The notes beneath the pieces were generated by a model. That model searched no databases. It was not told where the DNA came from and saw only the letters and a list, made by a program, of their open reading frames with translations. From Phycisphaerae bacterium (GTDB lineage Bacteria > Planctomycetota > Phycisphaerae > Sedimentisphaerales > Anaerobacaceae): DNA of 46,876 bases. Numbering within the stretch: the first letter of the stretch is position 1; each line of letters begins with the position of its first letter. Below are positions 33,949-43,022 of this stretch, one piece after another. The translations under genes and the position numbers were made by a program. The DNA is taken from positions 1 to 46,876 of the forward strand of contig JAUXAB010000024.1 in NCBI GenBank assembly GCA_030615025.1. The letters run 5' to 3'.

Positions 33949-34686
33949 TCAATTGTACGCATTGGACAAGAACTCCTTGCGGTCAGATCTTGCAAAAATC
34001 AGGTCTATTTGCCACAGTAATCCATCCTTGGGCCTGAACGCTGGGTTACAAAGACCAAGTGGCCGAAAGCCTTTTTCCTCGAGGAAAAGACACATTTCAT
34101 GGAAACGCAAACAACCTTCACAAAGCACAAAGTTGTAAGCTTCGACCACAATGATCGAGGTTTCCTTCAGTGTTGCCGTCGCGCCTTCAAAGATTGGGAC
34201 TTCAAAGCCATGTGTGTCTAACTTCAGAAGGTAAGGTCCTGTTAGGTTCTGCTGTTTGACTTGTGTATCGACAGTTATGACGGGAACCTTGATCACGTTG
34301 TCGCCGTTCATAGGCTTATGGGAAGCTAGTCCTCCGGCGGGGTCGCTTGCATCAAAGTAGACCTCGCCGACGGTATCGCCTGCTGCCGCTAGAATGTAGT
34401 CAACGTTTTCGTGCTTTTCCTTAAACCTCTTTAGTTTGGATTCATGGACCTGATTCGCCTCTATCAGAAAGTAAAATGCATAAGGGTAAAAAAGCATTAA
34501 CGTTTTTGACCACCGCCCGTCCGATGCGCCAACATCGATGACCGTTTGAACTTCAATCTGTCCTCTTCTGATCCTGGCGAAGGCGCTTTGCCAGGACACC
34601 GATGCGGAATGTTTTATGACTTCGCACCCTATCCTGTGTAGAATGACGTTTGCCAGCTGTCCCGCGAAATGCTTTATCATACCCAT
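33949..34686 (-). CDS. FkbM-family methyltransferase
   Basis: A 245-residue SAM-dependent methyltransferase. TVIDVGASDGRWSKTL at about 50-65 is the SAM-binding motif I. FLIEAN carries the acidic ribose ligand, and LLKLDTHGFEVPIFEGA near 152-168 is a typical FkbM segment. FkbM enzymes O-methylate sugars and other secondary metabolites, so it may methylate a sugar hydroxyl of the polymer. The start has AGGAG eight bases upstream. It is followed in transcription by the epimerase gene, 117 bases away. Confidence 0.87.
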   Translation of the reverse strand: MGMIKHFAGQLANVILHRIGCEVIKHSASVSWQSAFARIRRGQIEVQTVIDVGASDGRWSKTLMLFYPYAFYFLIEANQVHESKLKRFKEKHENVDYILAAAGDTVGEVYFDASDPAGGLASHKPMNGDNVIKVPVITVDTQVKQQNLTGPYLLKLDTHGFEVPIFEGATATLKETSIIVVEAYNFVLCEGCLRFHEMCLFLEEKGFRPLGLCNPAFRPKDGLLWQIDLIFARSDRKEFLSNAYN

Positions 34687-34799
34687 GATGCGCTCCTAAC
34701 ATTCAAATGTTCTGAAATGCCTTTATCAAAAGCTCACCTCATTTCCCCGTGTAAAAAGGCAGTACTGAAATTTCTTTTATATGCCGTAATTGCAGAGTT

Positions 34800-35023
34800 C
34801 TCGAACCCCAATATACTGTGTGTCTTTGGACATAGGTTCGAGGAACATAAGTCCCGGGAACAGAGGGAAATTCAGCAGGCGCTCACCGTTCAATACAAGC
34901 ATCAAGAAAATAATAAAAAAAACACTTGTTTTCGAATTGCACCCCGTCAGTCTGTAAACACCCACCCGTACACACAATGCAAAAGGTGCAAATCCGACCA
35001 ATCCAAAACCTCACCACAAAATC
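34800..35023 (-). pseudogene. 3' fragment of a Wzy/WaaL-type membrane-protein gene
   Basis: Minus-strand translation gives DFVVRF, then after a frameshift LVGFAPFALCVRVGVYRLTG and LMLVLNGERLLNFPLFPGLM. These align with the C-terminal part of the intact gene at 36236-37534 (DFTVKFGLVGLVTVL; VYQLTKRNWKISTLF; VMVLNGEWLLNFSVYLGLMF). Nucleotide similarity is also visible, for example around 34825-34885 versus 36284-36350. The fragment starts exactly where the intervening methyltransferase gene ends (stop 35022). It is a leftover of a duplicated or replaced O-antigen ligase/polymerase gene, not a functional protein. Confidence 0.75.
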
Positions 35024-36158
35024 ATAGGGGCTTGTGGGCAATGATTTGGGCGTGGTCCGGTTGAAGCTCGCCAATTGTGATCATTGTCTCTTCTATGTTA
35101 ACCAACATTTCCAGCAAAGCACAGTCCTGTTCAGACGAAAGATCAAATTTGCGGTAGAATTTCTTGTCAAGAGCATAAAACAATATACTTCCATTGAAAA
35201 AACGAACATCGATATCTCGGAAAATATTCTTCAAGACGGGTATAATCTCATTTGACCGCACGCACTCGGAAGGGTCCCTACTCTTTCTCAAAGCTGAATT
35301 CTCATCCCACACCTTGCCAAAATGGAATTTCATTCCGCTTTTTCCTCTATTGCGGAGCATGCAGCTCGCCATTTGGCAAAAACTGTAGAACCAACGTTCA
35401 AGACGCGACCACCTCTCTTGAGGACGAGTGCTCTCAACATCCAGAGAGGGAGACTTGAGGCGAAGTATACGCCCAATTTCATATAGTCCCCTCCTCCACC
35501 TTGATGAGTTCCACAACCTTGGTACGAACGTATCCTCTGTCACATGTCTGAGTCGATAAGGTAGTAGATGAATAACAGCATTAATGATTTCACGTTGCCT
35601 GCAGGGAAGCTTTTGGTAATTCGGGCCGATGTATTCGTTGCAGATGAATGTTCCTCCCGGCTTGAGTGCCTTTAAGATTTCGGCAGCAACATGCTCCAGT
35701 TCTGTGATATGATGCAGAGCGCCAACCGCATAGACAAGGTCAAAAATCTCGCGATCAAGGGAGAGTTGGTTCACATCTGCAACTCTATACTCTATATTTT
35801 CCAGCCCCTCCTCACGGGCCTTTTCCTCAGCGGCTTTAATTGCTCCTTCACTCAAATCCAGTCCGATGCAGTGCTTAAACACACCCCGTTTTGCTAAGCT
35901 TCGCTCAACGTGACCAAAGCCGCAGCAAATGCTGAGACATTTATCCACGGGGATTTTATCCTGCATCGTAATGTCGATGAACCACGTTTCCGGTGCAAGA
36001 GTATCGCCCAGGTCTATGGCGTGAGTCTGAAACGTCTTGCCAAGAATGCACCTACAAAGATAGTCACGAAGTGGAGGAAATCCATAAAAGTTTTCCGGCA
36101 TATATGGTGGTGACTTCCCCCAATACTTGGCAACTTTTTTTGTGTCTTTTTGTTTCAT
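35022..36158 (-). CDS. Class I SAM-dependent methyltransferase
   Basis: A 378-residue protein. ATG 36158 is chosen because AAGGAAAG precedes it; the frame from 36182 adds eight doubtful residues. The methyltransferase core is at about 75-180: CLSICCGFGHVERSLAKRG (motif I), CIGLDLSEGAIKAAEEKA (post-I acidic residue), IFDLVYAVGALHHITEL and LKPGGTFICNEYIG. A C-terminal region of about 150 residues, with no recognised domain, may bind the acceptor. It may modify a sugar or a lipid-linked intermediate. The 3' end abuts the remnant of a duplicated membrane-protein gene, and the natural C-terminus may have been affected. Confidence 0.85.
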   Translation of the reverse strand: MKQKDTKKVAKYWGKSPPYMPENFYGFPPLRDYLCRCILGKTFQTHAIDLGDTLAPETWFIDITMQDKIPVDKCLSICCGFGHVERSLAKRGVFKHCIGLDLSEGAIKAAEEKAREEGLENIEYRVADVNQLSLDREIFDLVYAVGALHHITELEHVAAEILKALKPGGTFICNEYIGPNYQKLPCRQREIINAVIHLLPYRLRHVTEDTFVPRLWNSSRWRRGLYEIGRILRLKSPSLDVESTRPQERWSRLERWFYSFCQMASCMLRNRGKSGMKFHFGKVWDENSALRKSRDPSECVRSNEIIPVLKNIFRDIDVRFFNGSILFYALDKKFYRKFDLSSEQDCALLEMLVNIEETMITIGELQPDHAQIIAHKPL

Positions 36159-36235
36159 TTCTTTCCTTCTTTGATAAAGCAATAGCTTCTATATAAATTG
36201 TTTGAGGTGAGTTAATTAATCTCCACGTTCGGGTA

Positions 36236-37534
36236 TTATTTACCGCTCCAGCGTTGCCCACTGGCCTCCATACGGCATGTCCATTTTGGATATATAGGTT
36301 CAAGAAACATGAGTCCCAAATACACAGAAAAATTCAGCAGCCATTCACCGTTCAGCACCATCACCACGAAAATGACAAAGAGAGTGCTTATCTTCCAATT
36401 GCGTTTCGTCAATTGATATACACCTATCCAAACACATGTTAAAACAGTTACCAATCCAACCAATCCAAACTTTACTGTAAAATCGGACAGACCATTTCCC
36501 GTGCCGAATATGCCCACCCCGGAACTCAACGCATGCCGGGTTTCATAATTCAGGCCCCATCCGAAAAATGGACGTTTTATTATGTATTCGAGGTCATACA
36601 CCAAAGATCCGAATCTTGCCTTTTCCCAGCCAGGTTCGCGATAAGCTACACTATCAAATTGTTTCTTTATTTTCCCGCCAACAAAATCCAGTTGATAAGC
36701 AGCGACGCAGAAAATAGCCACGACTAAGGCAAATCCCAGCAGTTTGGGTAGTTGTCTGCGGGTCAGTGACAGGTCTCTTACGTGAAAAAGCAAACACAAA
36801 GGCAGCAAAACATACCCTGCCGTAGACATTGTTGTAAGCAGGGCTATCACTAAAACAGCAAAGATACGTCTGTACTGCCGCTTATCGAACTTGTCTCTTG
36901 TCAGACCAAGAAAGACAATGGCCAGCAAGATATATGCTGAGAAGACCCCAGGCTCCCAAAAACATGAACCGTTCCTGAAATACCTCAAAGGGTCCTGCAT
37001 TTTGTATTCTGGAAGTCTCTCGTAGGCTGCAAAGTGGTGCACAACAACGTTGATCCCGCTCCAAGGCTTGACGATTTTGTTCATTGGTTTGAAATACTGT
37101 ACGAGATCTACCCCTGTAGTTTTGCGCAAGATTGAGAATGAATGAAAGAAAAAGCTAATTATGCACAGGTAGTACATCAGCCTAACATATCGTCTGGGAA
37201 ACTCACTAACCAGGCGAACAGCGGCATAGCCGATAAACACCCGCAGCATAAACCCGATCATCGTATGAAACGGCCAAAAGTTGAAGGTAATGCATTGTAT
37301 TACAAGAATGGCTGAAAGTACCGACACCACTACGACAAATCTCGCTGTCAAAGGAGGCTCTTTGCGCAACAGAATGATTGTAAGGAAGAAAAACGACGTA
37401 AGTACGTAGAAGATCTCCGCTCGAACCGGCCCCATTGCTACCGGCGTACCGGACATTAACATCAACGCCGCAATAATCACGTAGTCCAACCAAGCACTTC
37501 GAAATCGAGGTTCTTTTTCTAACATGGTCTTCAT
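36236..37534 (-). CDS. O-antigen ligase/polymerase-type membrane protein
   Basis: A 432-residue integral membrane protein with about ten to twelve hydrophobic helices and a periplasmic loop before the C-terminal third (residues about 300-345, PGWEKARFGSLVYDLEYI and FGWGLNYETRH). The arrangement fits the Wzy_C/O-antigen ligase family (WaaL/Wzy), in which a large loop joins polyprenyl-linked units or transfers chains. In this locus with a Wzx-type flippase, polymerisation of the repeat unit is the best guess. The 3' part has a degenerate copy at 34800-35023. Confidence 0.8.
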   Translation of the reverse strand: MKTMLEKEPRFRSAWLDYVIIAALMLMSGTPVAMGPVRAEIFYVLTSFFFLTIILLRKEPPLTARFVVVVSVLSAILVIQCITFNFWPFHTMIGFMLRVFIGYAAVRLVSEFPRRYVRLMYYLCIISFFFHSFSILRKTTGVDLVQYFKPMNKIVKPWSGINVVVHHFAAYERLPEYKMQDPLRYFRNGSCFWEPGVFSAYILLAIVFLGLTRDKFDKRQYRRIFAVLVIALLTTMSTAGYVLLPLCLLFHVRDLSLTRRQLPKLLGFALVVAIFCVAAYQLDFVGGKIKKQFDSVAYREPGWEKARFGSLVYDLEYIIKRPFFGWGLNYETRHALSSGVGIFGTGNGLSDFTVKFGLVGLVTVLTCVWIGVYQLTKRNWKISTLFVIFVVMVLNGEWLLNFSVYLGLMFLEPIYPKWTCRMEASGQRWSGK

Positions 37535-37857
37535 TTAGTGAACTCCACGATGGTCTTCAGTTCTCGTCGAGTCTCCTTGCCAGACCATCGCATAGTGACC
37601 GCGCGTTCCGCTGGCCCACGCAAACCAACCAAAGTAGTATCCGACTCTATCCGCACAAATTTCCGCGGCACTTATTTTCTGCAATGCAGGATTTTTCGGC
37701 CTCGGTCGGTATCCGCGGCCACGTCGATTTTTGTGAAGCTGTCATCGCGATTTGCCCCCTATCAACCGCTCATCAACCTGCAACTCTATGATTATACCCA
37801 TACTATCCTGGCAGTAGTTCCACTTGAAGAGTATGATAGCACCCTTTGATATGTCAT
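37535..37857 (-). pseudogene. Decayed gene fragment between two polysaccharide genes
   Basis: No intact gene reads along the minus strand, yet protein-like stretches lie in shifting frames: FKWNYCQDSMGIIIELQVDE, then TKIDVAADTDRGRKILHCRK ending at a stop, then in the same frame VRIESDTTLVGLRGPAERAV and MRWSGKETRRELKTIVEFTK, ending with TGA overlapping the next ATG (37534). The last piece looks like a beta-sandwich domain. At least one frameshift and one stop are needed. I do not recognise the family. The plus-strand frame at 37538-37849 is more likely a shadow. The call is tentative. Confidence 0.4.
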
Positions 37858-38955
37858 TTATTGCCGCTTGTATGTTTTCCGGAAAATTTTCTCTAAGTCA
37901 TCAGTAGTTTTGTCCCAGGTGAATTGTTTAATATACTTGTAACCGCTCTCTGCTATTCGTTTCCGTTCTTTTTCATCTTGGAGCAATCTAATTACATTTT
38001 GACCCAGCACTTCCGGCTCTTTAGGCGGTGAAACTAAAGCAGTTTTTCCCGGCACCGTGTAGTCTGATACAGCTCCTACATTCGTAGTAACTACAGCGGC
38101 TCCACAAGCCATCGCTTCCATAGGAGGGTTCCCGAATCCTTCATGATGGCTTGGAAAGATAAAAATATCCAGCGAATTGTATAATTTTCGCAACTTTTCT
38201 TTATAAGGCAGTCTATGAAATTCAATATCATCTATATTCTCTACAATCTTCATATCGTTGCATCCGGGCTCCTCACCGAATAAGACCAATTGGATGCTGG
38301 GATACTCTTTCTTTGCCATCACGAAAGCCTTGAGTCCATCCTGCATACCTTTCCACTTAAGATGTCTGTAAAGGATTCCCACTCGTTTAGGACTGTGGCA
38401 ATCAAACCCATCTCTATCCTTGTAAAACAGATTAAAATTCACACCATTTGGCAAAGGCCCAAGAACAGAGCAATTAAATTTCCTTTCAATAAGATCCTTC
38501 AGCCAAGTAGAAGTAACAATTTTACGAAGAGGGAGTGCATAGGTTTTATTAACTAAATCTACCGGTCCACACCAAGTTTCATAATGTCGGGGAAAATAGA
38601 ACTTCTCACCTTTCTCTCTTTCATAGCTATTGACATAGTAAGCAGTTGCCCACAATGTAGCTACTATAACATCTCCGTTGGGAATCCATCGCTCCGCAAG
38701 TGTTGGCACCCTTATTATATCTGCTTTTAAGTCGAACCAGTTTGGCTTCTTGGTATGTTTAAGATTTTTAACAGTTCTCAAACATTTGCCTGCCAATTGT
38801 CTGATATTATACCACTTTGCTCCTAACCGCAGAGGGATCAAAGGATATACTATTGAAACATTGTGCCCTCTATCTTGCAACCGATTTGCCAATTCATATG
38901 TGGATCTTACACCCCCCGAGAGCCCAATGCTTGGCAATATAAATGTGATTCTCAT
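37858..38955 (-). CDS. Glycosyltransferase family 4
   Basis: A 365-residue GT4 enzyme. N-terminal acceptor domain MRITFILPSIGLSGGVRSTY; C-terminal donor domain with KRVGILYRHLKWKGMQDGL, then DIFIFPSHHEGFGNPPMEAM, which is the family E-x7-E motif region (HEGFGNPPMEAMACG). It belongs to the set that builds the repeat unit on the lipid carrier. Stop at 37858 is followed by a remnant before the polymerase gene, showing a rearranged junction here. Confidence 0.92.
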   Translation of the reverse strand: MRITFILPSIGLSGGVRSTYELANRLQDRGHNVSIVYPLIPLRLGAKWYNIRQLAGKCLRTVKNLKHTKKPNWFDLKADIIRVPTLAERWIPNGDVIVATLWATAYYVNSYEREKGEKFYFPRHYETWCGPVDLVNKTYALPLRKIVTSTWLKDLIERKFNCSVLGPLPNGVNFNLFYKDRDGFDCHSPKRVGILYRHLKWKGMQDGLKAFVMAKKEYPSIQLVLFGEEPGCNDMKIVENIDDIEFHRLPYKEKLRKLYNSLDIFIFPSHHEGFGNPPMEAMACGAAVVTTNVGAVSDYTVPGKTALVSPPKEPEVLGQNVIRLLQDEKERKRIAESGYKYIKQFTWDKTTDDLEKIFRKTYKRQ

Positions 38956-39003
38956 GCTGGTTGCCTTTCTTTATTCGTAATCAAACTAATGTTCAAGACG
39001 ATG

Positions 39004-40185
39004 TTACGGGAGCAGCAGGTTTTTTATCTTCGCAATAAATTCTTTGGACCGACGCTGAAACAACCGGCGGTTCTTAATTGTTTCTTCAGAAGGCCAAGAC
39101 CCTGTGATAACAGCATCACACATATCTCTGAGTTGCTTTCCCGTGGCGCTCCTGGGACTGTAATAAAATCTCTCAAGATTAAATGACCGCATTAAATCTT
39201 TGATCTTGCTATTACCACTTACTTGATTCTCATAAAAACCAAGACCGACAAAAGGTGTGTTATTCAATATACATGCTATAGCTCCATGCATTTTTGATGT
39301 CAGACATAAATCGAAAAAGCCATAAATCGAAGCCCACTCTAAGGGGGTAAAACCCTTGTCAAAGAGTCTAACATCTGCGGCTGTGTTGCTTATTGATAAG
39401 GCAATAACCTGAAACCCCATTTTCTTGACTTGCTCAGTCACGTCATTTGTAACTGTTTCATCATGTGCTACTATACCGAGTCTGGGCTGGGAAAAATCGA
39501 CTCCGTATTGCTCTAATTTGTCCCGAAGGCTCTTCTTATCAACTATTCCTAAGCTATCTAACGAGAAAGTTGGATCTGGAACCCATTCTGCCTTACTCGC
39601 GATGACAGGGTCTAACCACCGAAGAAAATCTCTCGTCATTTCATCACGAATTCCTAATAGACTAAAACTTGAGAGAATTCTACGCATCTTATTGCGGTGC
39701 AATCTAAAAATCCCGCCCCAATCTGATTCCCCAATCGACACTGCATAGGCTACCTTAGGTATATTAATTGTTTCGTCAGGCCAATAGACATTAGGGAAGG
39801 CAGGACACATGGCAAGATTTTGTATGTTGGCAAAACCCAGTAATTTCCTGCCGAGGATATAATGAAATTTCCAGACTTGGTCACTTCCAACAACTAAGCA
39901 TCGACAATTATTTCTAATATATTCGTAAGTTTGTTTATGATCATCTTCTACAAATTGTTGTTGGCTTAATGGCAAACGCTTGTTTATGAATTGATCTAAG
40001 GCTTGAGTTCGACTGTTCTTAGGAGGACCATAAAGTTCCATTTTTGCTCGGTATCGGTGATCTACTATTTCAACGCAATATGATGGTAGATTTTTCTGTA
40101 GGCTACTGGCAAGGCAATATGCTTGCCAAATCGCGCCTTCATTAAATGAGGAATGAAAACTTAAAATTCCCAACTTGTTTACCAC
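39004..40185 (-). CDS. Polysaccharide pyruvyl transferase family protein
   Basis: A 393-residue member of the polysaccharide pyruvyl transferase (CsaB-type) family. N-terminal LGILSFHSSFNEGAIWQAY, central CLVVGSDQVWKF (near 94-105) and IRDEMTRDFL, and C-terminal LCLTSKMHGAIACILNNTPFVGLGF with the conserved His in MHGAI. It is predicted to attach a pyruvate ketal from phosphoenolpyruvate to a hexose, adding negative charge. It supports an acidic polymer with sulfate as well. Confidence 0.9.
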   Translation of the reverse strand: MVNKLGILSFHSSFNEGAIWQAYCLASSLQKNLPSYCVEIVDHRYRAKMELYGPPKNSRTQALDQFINKRLPLSQQQFVEDDHKQTYEYIRNNCRCLVVGSDQVWKFHYILGRKLLGFANIQNLAMCPAFPNVYWPDETINIPKVAYAVSIGESDWGGIFRLHRNKMRRILSSFSLLGIRDEMTRDFLRWLDPVIASKAEWVPDPTFSLDSLGIVDKKSLRDKLEQYGVDFSQPRLGIVAHDETVTNDVTEQVKKMGFQVIALSISNTAADVRLFDKGFTPLEWASIYGFFDLCLTSKMHGAIACILNNTPFVGLGFYENQVSGNSKIKDLMRSFNLERFYYSPRSATGKQLRDMCDAVITGSWPSEETIKNRRLFQRRSKEFIAKIKNLLLP

Positions 40186-40250
40186 AGCGTTGACCTTTCA
40201 CTGGAGGACAATAATACTTTTGATACCCAAAATTAAAGAACGATGACATA

Positions 40251-41291
40251 CTACTTGAAAACCAACATATCTTTAATATCTCGGCGTGGGGACTGTGCTA
40301 CCATAAATTCATCTGGTAAGTGTCCGACGGCAACCAGCATTGGCACCAATTCGGCATCGGTAATCCCCGCAAACTTCTTCAATTCTTGATCGACTTCACA
40401 CCTAACGCACCAATGCAAACAGCATGTCCCAAGCCCCAGTGAATGAAGGGCGTACACAAGTGACATTGCAAACATGCCGCCATCAACCCAAGCCTGGTTA
40501 CGCTCCTCAATGCTGAGGAAATTTCCTAGGTCGGTAGTAATAACTAAGATCTTGCTCGCCTGATCACCAAAACCGCGGCTACCCTTCTGTAAACTCAAGA
40601 TTCTCTTTTTATCCTCGTCTTTACTGAAAACATATACTTTCCACGCCTGTCTATTGCAAGCCGATGGAGTTTGCTGTGCCATCCTAACTGCCTTCTCTAT
40701 TTCCTTAAGATCAACGTCAACATCTGCTGCAAACTGCCGAATACTATGTCTTGATTCAAAAAAACCAGTCAAATCGCGTTTTGACGCTCTGTGGATGTTG
40801 TCCCTTGTCACCTGCTTCGCACCTCCAGCAGAACAGTGTTTTCCACACTTTTCTGCTAGTTTCGATATTTGCTCGTATAGCTTCCTATCGTCAGTTCCCT
40901 GTATGAGATTGAATTGGTAATAGGCAATTAGAGCATTGATGGCATAGCGTGTTGTCTCGTCAGACCCATATTCTTCCTGGTATTTCTCCAAACCGGATAC
41001 CAGGTCATAAACGTGCCCTGAGCCAAAACCAGGACGCGGGTTCTTTAGGGAAAGGCCTTTTTCAATGCCGTGAAAATTTGCGGTAATTATCGCGCGGAGT
41101 TGAACCCTGTTACTATACTTTCGCCAAATGCCCGACCATCTCAAGAATCTACTCAAATCATGTAGATAGGCATGTATGCTATCTTTTACCACACGAATTC
41201 TTCGCCACAACTGCCATATCTTTTTTTTAGATTTTTGTGGTAAAAACTTCCCGATTATACGACGTGTTAAAGCTATACTGAATTTAAGCAT
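40251..41291 (-). CDS. Nitroreductase-like protein
   Basis: A 346-residue protein. The C-terminal half (about 175-346) is a nitroreductase FMN domain: RHSIRQFAADVDVDLKEIEK, AQQTPSACNRQAWKVYVFS (FMN phosphate contacts), GMFAMSLVYALHSLGLGTCCLHW and VPMLVAVGHLPDE. The N-terminal 170 residues are helical and charged, without a domain I recognise. Such fusions occur in polysaccharide loci with no established function. It may serve as a flavin reductase or perform sugar redox chemistry. Gap of 185 bases to the upstream Wzx gene. Confidence 0.83.
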   Translation of the reverse strand: MLKFSIALTRRIIGKFLPQKSKKKIWQLWRRIRVVKDSIHAYLHDLSRFLRWSGIWRKYSNRVQLRAIITANFHGIEKGLSLKNPRPGFGSGHVYDLVSGLEKYQEEYGSDETTRYAINALIAYYQFNLIQGTDDRKLYEQISKLAEKCGKHCSAGGAKQVTRDNIHRASKRDLTGFFESRHSIRQFAADVDVDLKEIEKAVRMAQQTPSACNRQAWKVYVFSKDEDKKRILSLQKGSRGFGDQASKILVITTDLGNFLSIEERNQAWVDGGMFAMSLVYALHSLGLGTCCLHWCVRCEVDQELKKFAGITDAELVPMLVAVGHLPDEFMVAQSPRRDIKDMLVFK

Positions 41292-41476
41292 TGCATTGTT
41301 TTTCCTTATCCGCCGGAAAATTCCAATGTCCCTCTGTTAAGATTGATATTGAAAAAGGAGCAAGATTTTGAAGAGCCCATACGCTCATTTTCTTCGGCTG
41401 GCATAATCATTGCAGGCTGAGGCAGCCATAATTTCAGCAGTCATTTGCCAAACACATTGCATCATCGGACCAACAT
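41292..41476. other. Spacer with no recognised feature
   Basis: The gap between the flippase gene and the nitroreductase-like gene. It is of mixed composition with no coding frame, hairpin or repeat that I can support. Confidence 0.3.
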
Positions 41477-42871
41477 CTAAACGCTCTCATAAACCTTAGC
41501 TTTAGACCCCGTTGTTTTGACCTGACCATATGCCTCTTCAAAAGACGATACCTTGGCGGCGTGATGTCGCAAGCCGCTGTGAAGTCGCCACATTAAAAAG
41601 GAGCTTGAAAGCAGCCAGGACCCGCAGAAGCACGCGCAAACAACAAAGGGTGATAATTGCTGAAAATAGAGACTGTAAAACAAAACTGACGCTATAGCAC
41701 TTATCCACACGATGCAGACAGCCGCAAAAGCATCTCCAACCCTGCCTGAGCCTACCAGAAAATGGTAAGCCGGCGCTGCCAGCAGACTGATGAAAGTACC
41801 CACGAGCATAATCCTGAAAGCAGGAGGGATTGTATCCACAAAGGATTTCCCCAACCAGACCCTCAGCAGTGGCCCGGCCAAAAGAAACAGACCAAGAAAT
41901 AGCGGTGTGGCAATAGCAAGAACCACACCAAATGTCCACCTCAGAATAGAACGAATCCTCTTGATCGACTTAACCGACATTTCACTCGTGATCCGGCTCA
42001 CTTCCGGCATAAGAGCCTGCAACGCCACCCCGAAAATCTGACGAATCTGCATGCTCCCGCGCCATGCAATATCAAAAACAGGCAAGCTTTCCACACCGGC
42101 AAATCGGGCCAACATAAATCTGTTGAAAGGCATCCCTACCATCCGCACCACCGAACCGCCGAATAGCCCCGCCCCGATACTCAAAAGCCTCTTGAAGCAA
42201 TGCCTGCTAATGTTGCTTAGCTTCATCAATCGAAAATGAACAATCCGCCGGATGAGAAACACGCTCAGCAGATGCTTCACAAAGTACGAGAATGCGCCGG
42301 CAATAAGTAGGCTCTTTAGACCTTGACCAAAATACAGAAGCGGGACTGCAACTAATATCAAGACTATTCGTCTACCCGTTTCAGCATAGTTTGAAAGATC
42401 CATCCGCCCAAGCCCGCCTAATGTACCCGCCAGCGCTTGAACAACTACAGAGTAGATCGACAGCAAGCCCATATAGGGCAACAACCACATTGCAATTTCT
42501 GCATTTGTGCCTGTAAATTTGAAGGCCGATACAATCTGCGATCTAAATACGAGAATAATAGCAAAGGTAACACCACCGGCGGCACACAATACGGCAACTG
42601 CCGTACCAACGTGCTGCGGAATTGCCCGTGTATTACCCCTTCCCAACTCCTCTGCCACGAGTTTTGTCACCGCCTGGGCCATCCCAAAGTCGCTAAGTCT
42701 CGCAAGGGACAAAACCGCCCCAAGAGCAAGCCAAAGACCATATCTTTCGTAGCCGAGATAGTGCAGATAAATCGGGTAGCTCACAGCCAGAACAGCAATG
42801 TTTACACAGTGGGTGAGTGTGCCGGAGATCATATTGATACGAAGCTGTGAGCGAAAAAGATTTTTCAGCAT
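41477..42871 (-). CDS. Wzx-type polysaccharide flippase
   Basis: A 464-residue integral membrane protein of the MATE/MOP exporter superfamily with about twelve to fourteen helices. It starts MLKNLFRSQLRINMISGTL and contains the family-type repeat of long hydrophobic segments, for example YPIYLHYLGYERYGLWLALGA near residues 32-52 (in part) and LLRVWLGKSFVDTIPPAFRIM near 330-350. It is predicted to move the polyprenyl-linked repeat unit across the inner membrane. With the Wzy/WaaL-type protein it marks the locus as Wzx/Wzy-type. Confidence 0.9.
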   Translation of the reverse strand: MLKNLFRSQLRINMISGTLTHCVNIAVLAVSYPIYLHYLGYERYGLWLALGAVLSLARLSDFGMAQAVTKLVAEELGRGNTRAIPQHVGTAVAVLCAAGGVTFAIILVFRSQIVSAFKFTGTNAEIAMWLLPYMGLLSIYSVVVQALAGTLGGLGRMDLSNYAETGRRIVLILVAVPLLYFGQGLKSLLIAGAFSYFVKHLLSVFLIRRIVHFRLMKLSNISRHCFKRLLSIGAGLFGGSVVRMVGMPFNRFMLARFAGVESLPVFDIAWRGSMQIRQIFGVALQALMPEVSRITSEMSVKSIKRIRSILRWTFGVVLAIATPLFLGLFLLAGPLLRVWLGKSFVDTIPPAFRIMLVGTFISLLAAPAYHFLVGSGRVGDAFAAVCIVWISAIASVLFYSLYFQQLSPFVVCACFCGSWLLSSSFLMWRLHSGLRHHAAKVSSFEEAYGQVKTTGSKAKVYESV

Positions 42872-43022
42872 AGATGAGGTTTCAGATTAGACATAAGTTG
42901 TCTGCTGTTAGCGGTTAGCTTACAGAAATTAGAAGTCAGAGGTCAGAGATCAGATGGGGTTGCTTTTTCGTTTCCCGTTAGGCTGATTATGTTGTGCGCC
43001 TATAAGGTAATACTCTATGCAG
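42872..43022. repeat. GTTAGCGGTTAGC / CAGAGGTCAGAGATCAG spacer
   Basis: The spacer holds the low-complexity phrases TGTTAGCGGTTAGC and TCAGAGGTCAGAGATCAG, typical of the gene-border repeats found elsewhere in this window (10221-10318, 20225-20270). No gene. Confidence 0.5.

Noticed and set aside
37538-37849. 103-residue plus-strand open frame
   Set aside because: It opposes the whole locus, has no ribosome site, and the minus strand shows better protein-like segments in this stretch.
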